DNA of 64,000 nucleotides from Thalassospira australica (GTDB lineage: Bacteria > Pseudomonadota > Alphaproteobacteria > Rhodospirillales > Thalassospiraceae). Below are positions 9,012 through 18,534 of the stretch, one piece after another. A model generated the notes under the pieces. It was not told where the DNA came from. It saw only the letters and a program-made list of their open reading frames with translations, and made no database searches. Location of the stretch: NCBI RefSeq assembly GCF_000763295.1, contig NZ_JRJE01000009.1, forward strand, positions 124,001 through 188,000, written 5' to 3'. Position numbers and translations under genes: made by a program. Position 1 is the first letter of the stretch; each line of letters opens with the position of its first letter.

Positions 9012-9779
9012 TTATTCATCGTCGTAACGGGCTTTCAAATAGGAAACCATCGGGAACAATGCCGCAAGCAGAGCGATCAGGAAGCCCATACCGCCTTCCT
9101 TGTAGCCCTTGCGTGAGACAAAGCAGCGCCAGAAGCGCGAAATGATGCGTCGAAAATTATTGGCAAAACTTCCAATATTACCGCTTTCGCGCAAGTCGGC
9201 TGCACGTGCTGTTGTATAACTGTCAAAGCGTCGGATCATGTCCGAGATGTTTCTGTCGACAAAATGGATTAAAGCCCCGTCAAGTTTTGGCCCTTGTCGC
9301 CCGGTCATTTTAATGGCCGGGTGAACACGTTGATCACCCCAGACCTTGTGCCCTTTGCGAAACAGTCTCCAGACCGCCGATGTTCCAAACGATGCTCCCC
9401 AACCATACCTTACCAGTCGCTTACCCACGTAATTGTCGACCGGAATCAGAAATCGATCATAGGTATCGCCATCGATGGCAGCACGGATAGAATGCGCCAA
9501 ATCTTCATTAACCTGTTCGTCGGCGTCCAGTTCGAAAATCCATTCGCCGGTCGCTTCTTCAATGGCCTTGTTTCGACGATGCCCCTCGATATCCCAACTG
9601 CCCGCAACTGTCTTCGCGCCGAACTCTTTTGCGATCTCTTCTGTTCGATCCGTGCATTTATCACACACAACGACAATCTCATCAGCGAAGGAAACCTTCT
9701 CCAGGCAAGTTGCCAAGCGATTTTCTTCGTTGTGGGCACAAAGCACGACCGATATGCATGGCTTGGCATCAGTCATCAT
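9012..9779 (-). CDS. Glycosyltransferase family 2, WaaE/KdtX-like
   Basis: About 255 residues. A GT-A nucleotide-sugar domain starts ISVVLCAHNEENRLATCLEKV; DELDADEQV carries the metal-binding DxD. The motif EIVVVCDKCTDRTEEIA and the EGHRRNKAIEEATGEW segment are typical of the WaaE/KdtX group that adds a glucose to LPS inner core. A C-terminal hydrophobic segment (GFLIALLAALFPMVSYL) may anchor it at the membrane. The first ATG pair at 9779/9776 overlaps the stop of the preceding heptosyltransferase-like gene by 11 bases, with AGGAC just upstream. Translational coupling is likely. Confidence 0.92.
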   Translation of the reverse strand: MMTDAKPCISVVLCAHNEENRLATCLEKVSFADEIVVVCDKCTDRTEEIAKEFGAKTVAGSWDIEGHRRNKAIEEATGEWIFELDADEQVNEDLAHSIRAAIDGDTYDRFLIPVDNYVGKRLVRYGWGASFGTSAVWRLFRKGHKVWGDQRVHPAIKMTGRQGPKLDGALIHFVDRNISDMIRRFDSYTTARAADLRESGNIGSFANNFRRIISRFWRCFVSRKGYKEGGMGFLIALLAALFPMVSYLKARYDDE

Positions 9780-10740
9780 ATTTGTCCTGCATACGATAAT
9801 CCGTAACCAAATTGGATGCCGCTTCGACAACCTTGGCAACCGATAGTGTTTCCATCAAATTCTCTTTGGAAAAACGGCTTTCGCGATTTTCCATAATCTT
9901 GTCAAAGGACCAATCTGTGCGCACAGCCCGCCCCCATGGGGAGTAAGGTCTGTAATGCTCATCGCGTGATGGTCCAAAAAGTCCAAGCGTCGGGCATCCA
10001 GACGCTGCTGCCATGTGCATAAGCCCGGAATCATTGCCAAGGTACAAATCGGCTTTTTCAAGACATGCCATTACGGTTAGAAGACTCTCGGTTCCAAAAA
10101 TCTCGGAACGTCGTTCTTCGGGAATGGACTGGATTACCGGTGCGGCCATGTCACGTTCATTTGGTGCGCCAACCAACAATACGTGCGCTCCATCCATAAC
10201 GCCCCCTGTTGCTGTCAACTCAGCAATCGCTTCGATAAACCGTTCAGGGTGCCAGGTTTTGCCAACCCAGTTTGACGTCGGACCAACAACCAGCAAAGGC
10301 TGTTCTGACCCCGGAAGTATTGCATTGGCACGCTCGCGGTCCTTTTGACCGAGCCATATTTTTGGGTAAGGCGGCGGCATAACGCCGATCAATTTGCCAA
10401 GTTGCTCAAGCCGGTGCAAGCTATCGTCGTTGCCTTTCTGAACCACCCGCTTCTGCCCCGGCAGCACATAGGCCGTTGCACTTCCGCGCAGGTCGACAAT
10501 TATGTCCCACCAGTTTAGAACAACCGATTTCCAAAGCTTCCACCAGTGTCCGCCGTGTTTTTGCTTTGGCATCTTGATAATGCGTTCAAGGTTGGGAACA
10601 CCTTCAAAGATAGGGGCGGCAACAGGGCCGCAGGCCACAGTCACGCGGATGCCGGGATAGGTTTCGACATAGTGGCGCAAGACCGCTGTTGAAAGAACAG
10701 CATCGCCCAAACGGTTTGAAGTAATGAACAGCAGGCGCAC
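9769..10740 (-). CDS. Glycosyltransferase family 9 (heptosyltransferase-like)
   Basis: 323 residues. The start MRLLFITSNRLGDAVLSTAVL and the donor-domain motif GPTSNWVGKTWHPERF, together with LGNDSGLMHMAAASGCPTLGLFGPS, are the standard marks of ADP-heptose:LPS heptosyltransferases and their relatives (GT9). It probably transfers a sugar to LPS core on the cytoplasmic face of the inner membrane. Its start lies three bases downstream of the preceding glycosyltransferase stop, and its own 3' end overlaps the GT2 gene, so the four transferases form one tight operon. Whether the donor is a heptose is not certain. Confidence 0.93.
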   Translation of the reverse strand: MRLLFITSNRLGDAVLSTAVLRHYVETYPGIRVTVACGPVAAPIFEGVPNLERIIKMPKQKHGGHWWKLWKSVVLNWWDIIVDLRGSATAYVLPGQKRVVQKGNDDSLHRLEQLGKLIGVMPPPYPKIWLGQKDRERANAILPGSEQPLLVVGPTSNWVGKTWHPERFIEAIAELTATGGVMDGAHVLLVGAPNERDMAAPVIQSIPEERRSEIFGTESLLTVMACLEKADLYLGNDSGLMHMAAASGCPTLGLFGPSRDEHYRPYSPWGRAVRTDWSFDKIMENRESRFSKENLMETLSVAKVVEAASNLVTDYRMQDKYDD

Positions 10741-10743
10741 GGT

Positions 10744-11787
10744 TTAAAGTTTCTCCAACTCGCCGGCGACGTGTATCCATTCCCGGCGGTCATTGCGCGC
10801 CGCTTCGGACTGACTGGCAAAGAACGCCCGATCTGTCAGAAGCTGGCAGGTGATATTACCAAATGCCGCCTCGTCGGGAACGATATAGCCGGTTTTGCCG
10901 TCTTCAACGCGGTTCTTGGCAATCCCGCCGTATGACACAACCGGGGTTGCAGCACCAAGCGCATCAACCAACCATTGTCCAACATAATCTGTGCCATATT
11001 TCCCATGATGGAGGAACGCACGCGCGTTCGCCACAGTTTCGGCCATGTCTGCTTCGGGTTTGGGATGATGAACCCTGACACCCTTGTCAATTGCGGAGCG
11101 GACCATATCGACAATATCATCGGAAACCGCGTCATTTTCACCTGCCATCGCACTGAACAGGTCATAGGCATAAATTTCCAGGATCGCGTTGGGGGCCTTC
11201 GGCGCGACATAGGCCTCCCAAATACGGATGATCTGGGCAATTCCTGTCGACGTGTTAGCAACCGTCACGGCAAGCTCGTCGCGCGATTCAAACGCCCAGT
11301 GCATGTTTGATGCCATGGTAAAGGACGAGGTCGCACCGGGCTTAACCACAATCGGCTTTTTCGCAAGTTCGGCGTCAAACCCGTTGGCCTGACCATCATC
11401 GGTAAAGATGACCTGAACTTTCTTTTCCTGCAGCACCAAACGCACATCATCAGCGTTAAGCCGCGCCGGATCGCCATCAAACCAAAGAGCAATCGTTGCG
11501 CCCTCTGCTGGAACAGACGGGTGGCTAAGAAGTGCCGGGTCGCGCCAGACAATCACGGTATTGACCGCATCGCCACCAAACGGCGGCAACTCGGCATCAA
11601 GCTGTCGCCAGGCAACACCATGCATATCCTTGTCGATGCCGCCGTTTCGGCGCGCTTCGACCCTGTGACCACGGGCAACAAGGGCCTCTGCCAGCGCGAT
11701 AAACGCACGTTGACATGTTCCCAACGGACGGGCTTCACGATCCTTCGGATCAAAGCCGATAGACTGATCAAGCATCAAGATTTTCAT
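10744..11787 (-). CDS. Glycosyltransferase, GT-B fold, first gene of the envelope-sugar operon
   Basis: 347 residues with a GT4/GT1-like layout. N terminus MKILMLDQSIGFDPKD includes LGTCQRAFIALAEALVARGH, resembling the acceptor-binding helix region. The C-terminal half has HHGKYGTDYVGQWLVDALGAATPVVSYGG, close to the E-x7-E zone of GT4 enzymes although the glutamates are not clear. A Rossmann-like stretch precedes it. It is divergent from ygfZ across about 150 bases, which must hold the operon promoter. Family assignment is weaker than for its three neighbours, and substrate is unknown. Confidence 0.8.
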   Translation of the reverse strand: MKILMLDQSIGFDPKDREARPLGTCQRAFIALAEALVARGHRVEARRNGGIDKDMHGVAWRQLDAELPPFGGDAVNTVIVWRDPALLSHPSVPAEGATIALWFDGDPARLNADDVRLVLQEKKVQVIFTDDGQANGFDAELAKKPIVVKPGATSSFTMASNMHWAFESRDELAVTVANTSTGIAQIIRIWEAYVAPKAPNAILEIYAYDLFSAMAGENDAVSDDIVDMVRSAIDKGVRVHHPKPEADMAETVANARAFLHHGKYGTDYVGQWLVDALGAATPVVSYGGIAKNRVEDGKTGYIVPDEAAFGNITCQLLTDRAFFASQSEAARNDRREWIHVAGELEKL

Positions 11788-11935
11788 ACGTTTGGTTCTA
11801 TCCGTTCGTCAGCGTTTTATGAAGGGTTTTCTTGTAACTTACCCAGCCCTTATACCCGCAGACAGGTCTTGCGAAAATGCGACGATTGCCCCACATTCCG
11901 CTCAAACACATCCGATTGACCGGAGCCCGTAAAAT

Positions 11936-12850
11936 ATGAGCGAGACTTATTACACCCTTTTGGCGGACCGTGCCGTAATCCGCGTGAGCGGCCCTGACCG
12001 GGTTAGCTTTCTGCAAGGACTGGTGTCAAACAACATCGAAACCATCACCGCAAACACATCAGGCTACGGCGCTCTTCTGACGCCGCAAGGCAAATTCCTG
12101 TTTGATTTCTTTGTTTATCAACAAGATGAAGAAAGCCTGCTGATCGAATGCGAGCGCGGCGAGGACGGTGCACGTGCGGCCGAATTGTTCAAAAAACTGC
12201 GCATGTATAAGCTACGTGCCAAGGCAGAACTGACCGACGTTTCTGACAGTTACGATGTTGTCGCTGTCTTTGGTTCAGATGCGCTTGCCTCCCTGTCACT
12301 GGATGCAACACCCGGCGCAACCGCACAAATGGCAAATGGAATCAAGGCCGTTGATCCACGGCTTGCTGAAATGGGCGCACGTGTATTGCTTCCGAAAAAT
12401 GCGCTTGCCGAAATGGCCGCCATCGGCGCGCAGGAAAGCGACGAGGAAACTTATCACCAATTGCGTGTGTCACTTGGCGTTCCCAATGGCAGCGAGGAAC
12501 TTGAAGTCGAAAAATCCATCCTGCTTGAAAGCGGCTTTGAGGAACTTGGTGGTGTTGACTTCAAAAAGGGTTGCTATATGGGCCAGGAACTTACCGCCCG
12601 TACAAAATACCGCGGCCTTGTAAGGAAACGCCTGCTACCGATCCAGATTGATGGTCCAGCACCGGCTGTCGGTACCGCGATCATGAATGGAGACAAGGAA
12701 GCCGGGATAATTCGGTCCGTGCATGGCAACGGTGGCATTGCCTTGATCCGACTGGAACGGATTGGTGATGACGCAGACTTGCGGGCAGAAGGTGCGAAAA
12801 TCACCGTAACGGTGCCACACTGGGTCCAACTGCCGGAAAACGCAGCCTGA
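11936..12850 (+). CDS. ygfZ: YgfZ/GcvT-domain folate-binding protein
   Basis: 304 residues of the YgfZ (COG0354) family, which uses tetrahydrofolate to help build or repair certain [4Fe-4S] enzymes such as MiaB. The diagnostic K-x-C-Y-x-G-Q-E motif appears as KKGCYMGQELTARTKYRG near residues 210-227. The N-terminal GcvT-like part has RVSFLQGLVSNNIE and YGALLTPQGKFLFDFFVYQ. It is monocistronic, with a terminator just downstream, and divergent from the glycosyltransferase operon. Assignment is firm at family level; the target iron-sulfur enzymes are not identifiable here. Confidence 0.93.
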   Translation: MSETYYTLLADRAVIRVSGPDRVSFLQGLVSNNIETITANTSGYGALLTPQGKFLFDFFVYQQDEESLLIECERGEDGARAAELFKKLRMYKLRAKAELTDVSDSYDVVAVFGSDALASLSLDATPGATAQMANGIKAVDPRLAEMGARVLLPKNALAEMAAIGAQESDEETYHQLRVSLGVPNGSEELEVEKSILLESGFEELGGVDFKKGCYMGQELTARTKYRGLVRKRLLPIQIDGPAPAVGTAIMNGDKEAGIIRSVHGNGGIALIRLERIGDDADLRAEGAKITVTVPHWVQLPENAA

Positions 12851-12882
12851 CCTGCCGCGCGAAACAAACCAGAACGTCGATC

Positions 12883-12910
12883 ACGGGTCCCGTCTGACGG
12901 GGCCCGTTTT
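12883..12910 (+). terminator. Rho-independent terminator after ygfZ
   Basis: ACGGGTCCCG pairs with CGGGGCCCGT (one T-G pair) around TCTGA, followed by four T residues. It lies about 30 bases after the ygfZ stop. Confidence 0.8.
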
Positions 12911-12948
12911 GCATTCCAACCTGTTTCATTGACCAAATAGTGCCTATG

Positions 12949-12968
12949 TTTAGGGTCAGGACCCTAAA
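12949..12968. promoter_or_regulatory. Perfect palindrome TTTAGGGTC-AG-GACCCTAAA
   Basis: Two 9-base arms with a two-base centre, 23 bases upstream of the start of the 12992 gene. It is too symmetrical for chance and lacks a T run, so an operator or recurrent intergenic element fits better than a terminator. Related but imperfect forms occur at 55072-55088 and 58853-58868. Confidence 0.55.
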
Positions 12969-12991
12969 AGACCGCAAAACAGGGAACAACA

Positions 12992-13666
12992 ATGAAGACC
13001 CGCAACGCCGCCGTTTGTCTGATGATCGCAATACTTGGTTTGGGCGCAATGACTGTCGCGCCCTCCGTCGCTGCGGCGCAACAACGTGCCCCGGATCTAA
13101 GCGACGTCCCTGTATCTGATATGACGATTGCCGAGGCCGAAAAGGAACTTGCGACCATCACGCAGGCTTACAACCGCAAAGGCCATCAGGTCAAACAGAT
13201 GGCACTTGGTACGTTGCTTCGGTTCTATTCGCAAAAAATTGTCCCATGCGGATCAATCGTTACCAGCGTGCGTGATTGCCTGGATCACCAGTGGCCCGAC
13301 CTTAAGAACTATCCGGGGCATTTTCTGGGACCGGATGAAAACATGGCCCTTGAGCCAACCATCGCGCAGGCCCGCATGACAGAGGAAAACTACCTTGATG
13401 CGGTCGAACGGCTCAATATGTTGCTTCGGGCGGTTCGTTATGAAAGCACGCTTGCCGCTGAAGACCGGTATCGAGACCGACTTGGTGCCGTAATCAGCCA
13501 TTTGACAGAACTGCGCGAGGCGGAATTTCATAACCGCCTTCTCTATGAGAAAATATTCAAGATCGGCGGCATTATTTTGTTGCTTCTGGGCCTGTCGGTG
13601 GGTGGCATGCTGGTGATGAAACACATTGCGCAGCGCAATGCGCCGTCATCATCGAGCAAAAAATAA
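12992..13666 (+). CDS. Hypothetical exported protein with C-terminal membrane anchor
   Basis: 224 residues that I do not recognise. The first ~30 residues form a signal peptide (two early basic residues, a hydrophobic core, cleavage likely after SVAAA). The middle is helical and charged, with a potential disulfide pair in KIVPCGSIVTSVRDCLDH (about residues 88 and 98) and NMLLRAVRYESTLAAEDRYRDRL. Near residue 195 a membrane helix (IIGGIILLLLGLSVGGMLVM type) is followed by a short basic/serine tail. The predicted topology is a periplasmic domain anchored at its C terminus. It stands alone between ygfZ and ppdK with a palindrome just upstream and a strong terminator overlapping its stop. Confidence 0.8.
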   Translation: MKTRNAAVCLMIAILGLGAMTVAPSVAAAQQRAPDLSDVPVSDMTIAEAEKELATITQAYNRKGHQVKQMALGTLLRFYSQKIVPCGSIVTSVRDCLDHQWPDLKNYPGHFLGPDENMALEPTIAQARMTEENYLDAVERLNMLLRAVRYESTLAAEDRYRDRLGAVISHLTELREAEFHNRLLYEKIFKIGGIILLLLGLSVGGMLVMKHIAQRNAPSSSSKK

Positions 13667-13692
13667 CGGCAACGGGATGCCCGTTGCCGTTA
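13664..13692. terminator. Perfect 13-bp hairpin between convergent genes
   Basis: TAACGGCAACGGG, loop ATG, CCCGTTGCCGTTA. The left arm begins with the TAA stop of the preceding gene and the right arm ends 38 bases before the 3' end of ppdK. The flanking A and T runs are short, so it may end transcription from both sides or act as a transcript-stabilising hairpin. Confidence 0.75.
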
Positions 13693-13729
13693 ATTGTTTA
13701 TGCTCAAACGTCGATATTACATGCGACGA

Positions 13730-16390
13730 CTATTTACCAAGTGCTGCCTGTGCAGCGGCAAGACGGGCAATCGGCACCCGGTATGGCGAACAGGAAACGT
13801 AATCCAACCCTTGCGCCTCGCAGAAGGCAATTGACGCCGGATCACCGCCATGTTCACCACAGATACCCAGTTTGATATCGTCACGCGTTGCCCTGCCTCG
13901 TTCTGCAGCAATGGCCACCAGTTCGCCCACACCTTCCTGATCAAGTGATACAAACGGATCACCTGCAAAAATGTCCTTGGCGATATAGGTATCAAGGAAA
14001 CGCGACGCATCGTCGCGCGACAGACCAAAAGTGGTCTGGGTCAGATCGTTGGTGCCAAAGCTGAAGAATTCGGCTTCTTCAGCGATTTCACCGGCCCGTA
14101 GCGCGGCGCGTGGCAATTCGATCATCGTACCAACCAGATACTTCAGCTTGGCACCTTTTTCATCTTCGACCTCTGCTGCCACCTTGATAATCGCGGCCTT
14201 CAGGATTTCAAGCTCCTTCTTGCCAACAATCAGCGGGATCATGATTTCCGGAATGACCGGATCTCCACCGTCTTTTGATACCTCTATCGCAGCTTCAAAG
14301 ATGGCACGTGCCTGCATCTCGTAAATTTCCGGATAGCTTATCCCCAAACGACAACCACGATGGCCCAGCATCGGGTTGGCTTCAGCAAGATCAAGCAAGC
14401 GGCGCTTGACGATGGCTTCCGAAACGCCGGCGGCGTTTGCTACTTCGGCGACTTCAGCATCACCGTGCGGCAAGAATTCATGAAGCGGCGGATCAAGCAA
14501 CCGGATGGTAACCGGAAGCCCTTTCATGATCCGGAACAGGTCGATAAAGTCCTGACGCTGATAAGGCAGCAGTTTGGCAAGCGCTGTACGACGGCCCTTC
14601 TCAGTCTCTGCCAGGATCATCTCGCGCATGGAAATGATGCGTTCCGGATCAAAGAACATATGCTCTGTTCGGCAAAGGCCAATGCCCTCTGCCCCGAAAC
14701 CGCGTGCAGTTTCAGCTTCTTCCGGGGTTTCGGCATTCGTGCGGATTTTAAGTCGACGGAGCACATCCGCCCATTCCATGAGCTGCGAGAAATCACCGGA
14801 AAGATCAGGTTTCAGGGTCGCAACTTCGCCAAGCATCACTTCGCCGGTTGCCCCATCAAGAGTGATGACATCGCCCTCATTCAGGGTCACACCACCAGAC
14901 ATCATGGTCTTATTCGCATAATCGATCTTGATGGCACCGGCACCGCACACGCAAGGTGTTCCCATGCCACGGGCAACTACGGCCGCATGGCTGGTCATGC
15001 CCCCGCGCGATGTCAGAATACCCTGGGCGGCATGCATGCCCGCTATGTCTTCGGGGCTTGTTTCGATGCGTACTAGAACAACCTTGCGGCCCTTGCCTGC
15101 CCATTCTTCGGCGACCTCGGCGGAAAAGACAATCTGCCCGGATGCCGCACCGGGGGACGCCGGAAGGCCCATACCAACGACCTTGCGCGCCGCGTCGGGA
15201 TCAAGGGTGGGATGGAGCAATTGATCGAGTTGTGCCGGGTCAACGCGCCTAATGGCATCTTCCTTGGAAATCACACCATCACGGCACATTTCAACCGCGA
15301 TCCGCAAAGCTGCCTTTGCCGTGCGTTTTCCCGCACGGGTCTGAAGCATGTAAAGCTTGCCCGATTCAACGGTGAATTCCATGTCTTGCATGTCACGATA
15401 ATGGGATTCAAGCTTTGCGCGGATATCGCAAAGTTCCTTGAAAACACCAGGCATGGCAGCTTCCATCGAAACAAGGTCCGAACCGGATTCCTGTTTTTCG
15501 ATTTCAGTCAGCGGTGCGGGCGTACGAATGCCCGCAACAACGTCTTCGCCCTGCGCATTGATCAGATATTCGCCGTAGAAACGGTCCTCACCGGTAGATG
15601 GATTGCGCGAGAAGCAAACACCCGTCGCACAGTCATCTCCCATATTGCCAAAGACCATGGCTTGGACGTTAACCGCCGTGCCCCAGCTTGCCGGAATGTT
15701 ATGCAAACGACGATAGGTATTGGCACGCGCATTCATCCAGCTGCCAAATACTGCCCCGATCGCCCCCCAAAGCTGCTCACGCGGATCCTGCGGGAAGGGT
15801 TCACCCAGTTCGGTTTTGACTTTCTTTTTAAAGGCCTCGACGACTTCGGCCCAGTCATCTGCCGCCATCTCGGTATCAAGGGTAACGCCCTTGTCTTCCT
15901 TGATGGTCTCAAGAATGTCTTCAAAGTGATAGTGATCAACACCAAGGACCACATCGCCATACATCTGAATGAAACGGCGGTAACTGTCATAGGCAAAGCG
16001 GCGGTCGCCCGATACGGATGCTAACGCTTCGACCGTTTCGTCATTCAGGCCAAGGTTCAAAACCGTATCCATCATGCCAGGCATGGAAGCCCGGGCACCG
16101 GAACGCACTGATACAAGAAGGGGATCTTTGGCATCGCCGAATGCGCGACCAACCAATTTTTCAACGGCTGCCAGCGCGCTTTCGACTTCAGAGTTCAAAC
16201 CATCTGGGTAAGCACGGTCATTGTCGTAAAATGCCGTGCAGACTTCGGTTGTAATGGTAAAGCCAGGCGGGACCGGAAGTCCGAGATTGCTCATCTCGGC
16301 AAGGTTGGCCCCCTTCCCGCCCAGAAGTTCACGCATATCCGAACGGCCCTCGGCGCTACCGCCACCGAAACCGTAAACCCATTTGGTCAT
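13730..16390 (-). CDS. ppdK: Pyruvate, phosphate dikinase
   Basis: 886 residues, the usual length. The enzyme interconverts pyruvate, ATP and phosphate with phosphoenolpyruvate, AMP and pyrophosphate. The ATP-grasp domain begins GGKGANLAEMSNLGLPVPPGFT. The swivelling phosphohistidine domain has the catalytic His in GGMTSHAAVVARGMGTPCV near residue 455, and the C-terminal TIM barrel has MIELPRAAL and the catalytic Cys in GICGEHGGDP. It is the third gene after glyQ and glyS (76 bases downstream of glyS), an order common in alphaproteobacteria. Confidence 0.97.
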   Translation of the reverse strand: MTKWVYGFGGGSAEGRSDMRELLGGKGANLAEMSNLGLPVPPGFTITTEVCTAFYDNDRAYPDGLNSEVESALAAVEKLVGRAFGDAKDPLLVSVRSGARASMPGMMDTVLNLGLNDETVEALASVSGDRRFAYDSYRRFIQMYGDVVLGVDHYHFEDILETIKEDKGVTLDTEMAADDWAEVVEAFKKKVKTELGEPFPQDPREQLWGAIGAVFGSWMNARANTYRRLHNIPASWGTAVNVQAMVFGNMGDDCATGVCFSRNPSTGEDRFYGEYLINAQGEDVVAGIRTPAPLTEIEKQESGSDLVSMEAAMPGVFKELCDIRAKLESHYRDMQDMEFTVESGKLYMLQTRAGKRTAKAALRIAVEMCRDGVISKEDAIRRVDPAQLDQLLHPTLDPDAARKVVGMGLPASPGAASGQIVFSAEVAEEWAGKGRKVVLVRIETSPEDIAGMHAAQGILTSRGGMTSHAAVVARGMGTPCVCGAGAIKIDYANKTMMSGGVTLNEGDVITLDGATGEVMLGEVATLKPDLSGDFSQLMEWADVLRRLKIRTNAETPEEAETARGFGAEGIGLCRTEHMFFDPERIISMREMILAETEKGRRTALAKLLPYQRQDFIDLFRIMKGLPVTIRLLDPPLHEFLPHGDAEVAEVANAAGVSEAIVKRRLLDLAEANPMLGHRGCRLGISYPEIYEMQARAIFEAAIEVSKDGGDPVIPEIMIPLIVGKKELEILKAAIIKVAAEVEDEKGAKLKYLVGTMIELPRAALRAGEIAEEAEFFSFGTNDLTQTTFGLSRDDASRFLDTYIAKDIFAGDPFVSLDQEGVGELVAIAAERGRATRDDIKLGICGEHGGDPASIAFCEAQGLDYVSCSPYRVPIARLAAAQAALGK

Positions 16391-16467
16391 CTTGCCTTTT
16401 CCTCATCTGGTCACGGCCGTTTGGGCCGCTCCCCAGGATGGGGAAAAGCCCCGAAACCCTGACCTAT

Positions 16468-18531
16468 TTACGACTCGATCTTCGAGAAGTCGGCAATATC
16501 ATGCAACGCAGTTCGAATTTGCGCCAACAACTTCAAGCGGTTGGCACGTTCGTCAGCATTATCGCTATTGACCGTGACTTTTTCGAAGAATGCATCGACC
16601 GGTTCACGCAACCGCGCAAATTCGGTCATTGCCGCGGCATAATCCTCGTCACGCAGAAGTGGCAAGGCCTTGTGCCGGACATCGATGAGCGCCTCATAAA
16701 GCTTGCGTTCTTCTTCCTGGCTCAGAAGATCCGCGGAAACGTCCGCGTCAAAGGACGTGCCGTCCTTTTTCTCTTCGATGCGCAGGATATTTGACGCACG
16801 CTTGTATCCGGCCATCAGGTTGACGCCGCTTTCGCCAGAGACAAAATCGGAAAGCGCTTCAACACGGGCCAACAGGCGGACAAGATCGTCCTCGCCATCT
16901 AGCGCAAATACGGCCGACACCAGATCATGGCGCACGCCCTTCTCACGCAGATGGACTTTTAGGCGGTCAGCAAAGAAGGCCAAAAGGTCTTCAACTGCTT
17001 CGTCTCTACGAATATCTGCCGGGTACTGGGAAACTGCATAGGTAAAGACGCGTCGCAGTGGCAAACGCAAACCGTTTTCCAGAACCAGACGAATAACACC
17101 CAATGCCGCACGACGCAGCGCAAACGGGTCTTTTGAACCAGTCGGCTTTTCATCGATGGTAAAGAATCCGGCGAGGGTATCGAGTTTTTCAGCCAAGGCC
17201 AAAGCAACCGAAACCGGTGCGGTCGGACACATGTCCGACGGGCCGGCTGGTGCATAATGCTCGGCAATGGCATTGGCGACTTCGGGGGCTTCGCCGTCAT
17301 TCTCGGCGTAGTATTTACCCATCAGCCCCTGAAGTTCGGTGAATTCGAACACCATCTGCGACACCAGATCGGCCTTGCCGATTTCTGCTGCGCGATCAGC
17401 AAGTTTGACATCACAGCCCGTGATATCGGCTGACACTTCACGCGCAAGGCCCCGCAGGCGCAAAACACGCTCGGCCAAGGAGCCGAGTTTGGCGTGGAAG
17501 ACGATGTTATCAAGTTTCGGCAGACGCGATTGCAGCGTCACTTTCCGATCCTGATCCCAGAAGAACTTGGCATCATGCAGACGGGCACGCAAAACACGCT
17601 CGTTCCCGGCGATGATCTTGGCGTTATTGTCTGCGGTCACCATGTTCGAAATCGTGATGAAACGCGCGGCCAGTTTGCCGTTCTTGTCTTCGACCACGAA
17701 ATATTTCTGATGTTCACGCATGGAAGTTTCAAGAACCTCACGCGGGATATCCATGAACTGGTCATCGACCTTGCCCATCACCGGCACCGGCCATTCGACC
17801 AGACCACAGACTTCTTCCAGAAGCCCGTTGTCTTCCAGAAGCTCGAAACCTTCGGCGTTGGCGAGTTTTTTGGCCCCATCCAGAATGACCTGTTTGCGTT
17901 CTTCACGGTCAAGCATGACCTTGGCTGCACGCAGTTTTTCCTTGTAGTCAGCAGCATTGGCAACGCTGAATTCTGCCGGTGCCAAGAAGCGATGACCACT
18001 GGTCGCATCACTTGCGGTGACCGGCCCATAGGTGACCGGGATAACCTTACCATCAAACAGGCACAGGATGCGGTCAAGTTGACGCACCCAGCGGATTTTC
18101 TGATCTGCCCACCGCATGGATTTCGGCCAAGGCAGTTTATTCATTGCCTCTTCGATAATGTCCTTGATGACATCAGAAGCCGGGCGGCCTTTTTGCTCAA
18201 CAATAGCAAACAGGAATGTGCCTTTGGGCATTTCGCGTTTTTCGCACTGATCAAGCGTCACGCCATTGCTCGCAAGGAAGCCATTGATGGCCTTTTCCGG
18301 TGCGTCAGCACGCGGACCACGGCGTTCTTCACGCAGATCAGGCTGCTTTTCCGGAAGACCATCAACGATCACGGTTAGGCGACGCGGAGTCACCAGTGCC
18401 TCGACGTTATCAAATGCAAGATCAGCGGCCTTCAGGCCATCTGTCACCAGTTTCGATAGGTCCTGGGCTGCACGCGCCTGCATGCGGGCCGGGATTTCTT
18501 CGGAAAACAGTTCAAGCAGCAATTCGGCCAT
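16468..18531 (-). CDS. glyS: Glycine-tRNA ligase beta subunit
   Basis: 687 residues of the bacterial alpha2-beta2 glycyl-tRNA synthetase beta chain, starting [18 protein letters not shown]. The central part includes the HD-like region [19 protein letters not shown] and [24 protein letters not shown] and the C-terminal DALR-type anticodon-binding segment [11 protein letters not shown]. The beta chain supplies tRNA recognition while the alpha chain makes the adenylate. It starts three bases after glyQ ends, so the two are translationally coupled. Confidence 0.97.
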   Translation of the reverse strand: MAELLLELFSEEIPARMQARAAQDLSKLVTDGLKAADLAFDNVEALVTPRRLTVIVDGLPEKQPDLREERRGPRADAPEKAINGFLASNGVTLDQCEKREMPKGTFLFAIVEQKGRPASDVIKDIIEEAMNKLPWPKSMRWADQKIRWVRQLDRILCLFDGKVIPVTYGPVTASDATSGHRFLAPAEFSVANAADYKEKLRAAKVMLDREERKQVILDGAKKLANAEGFELLEDNGLLEEVCGLVEWPVPVMGKVDDQFMDIPREVLETSMREHQKYFVVEDKNGKLAARFITISNMVTADNNAKIIAGNERVLRARLHDAKFFWDQDRKVTLQSRLPKLDNIVFHAKLGSLAERVLRLRGLAREVSADITGCDVKLADRAAEIGKADLVSQMVFEFTELQGLMGKYYAENDGEAPEVANAIAEHYAPAGPSDMCPTAPVSVALALAEKLDTLAGFFTIDEKPTGSKDPFALRRAALGVIRLVLENGLRLPLRRVFTYAVSQYPADIRRDEAVEDLLAFFADRLKVHLREKGVRHDLVSAVFALDGEDDLVRLLARVEALSDFVSGESGVNLMAGYKRASNILRIEEKKDGTSFDADVSADLLSQEEERKLYEALIDVRHKALPLLRDEDYAAAMTEFARLREPVDAFFEKVTVNSDNADERANRLKLLAQIRTALHDIADFSKIES

Positions 18532-18534
18532 AAC

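Noticed and set aside
15212-16024. A 270-residue plus-strand frame in ppdK.
   Set aside because: Antisense shadow of pyruvate phosphate dikinase.
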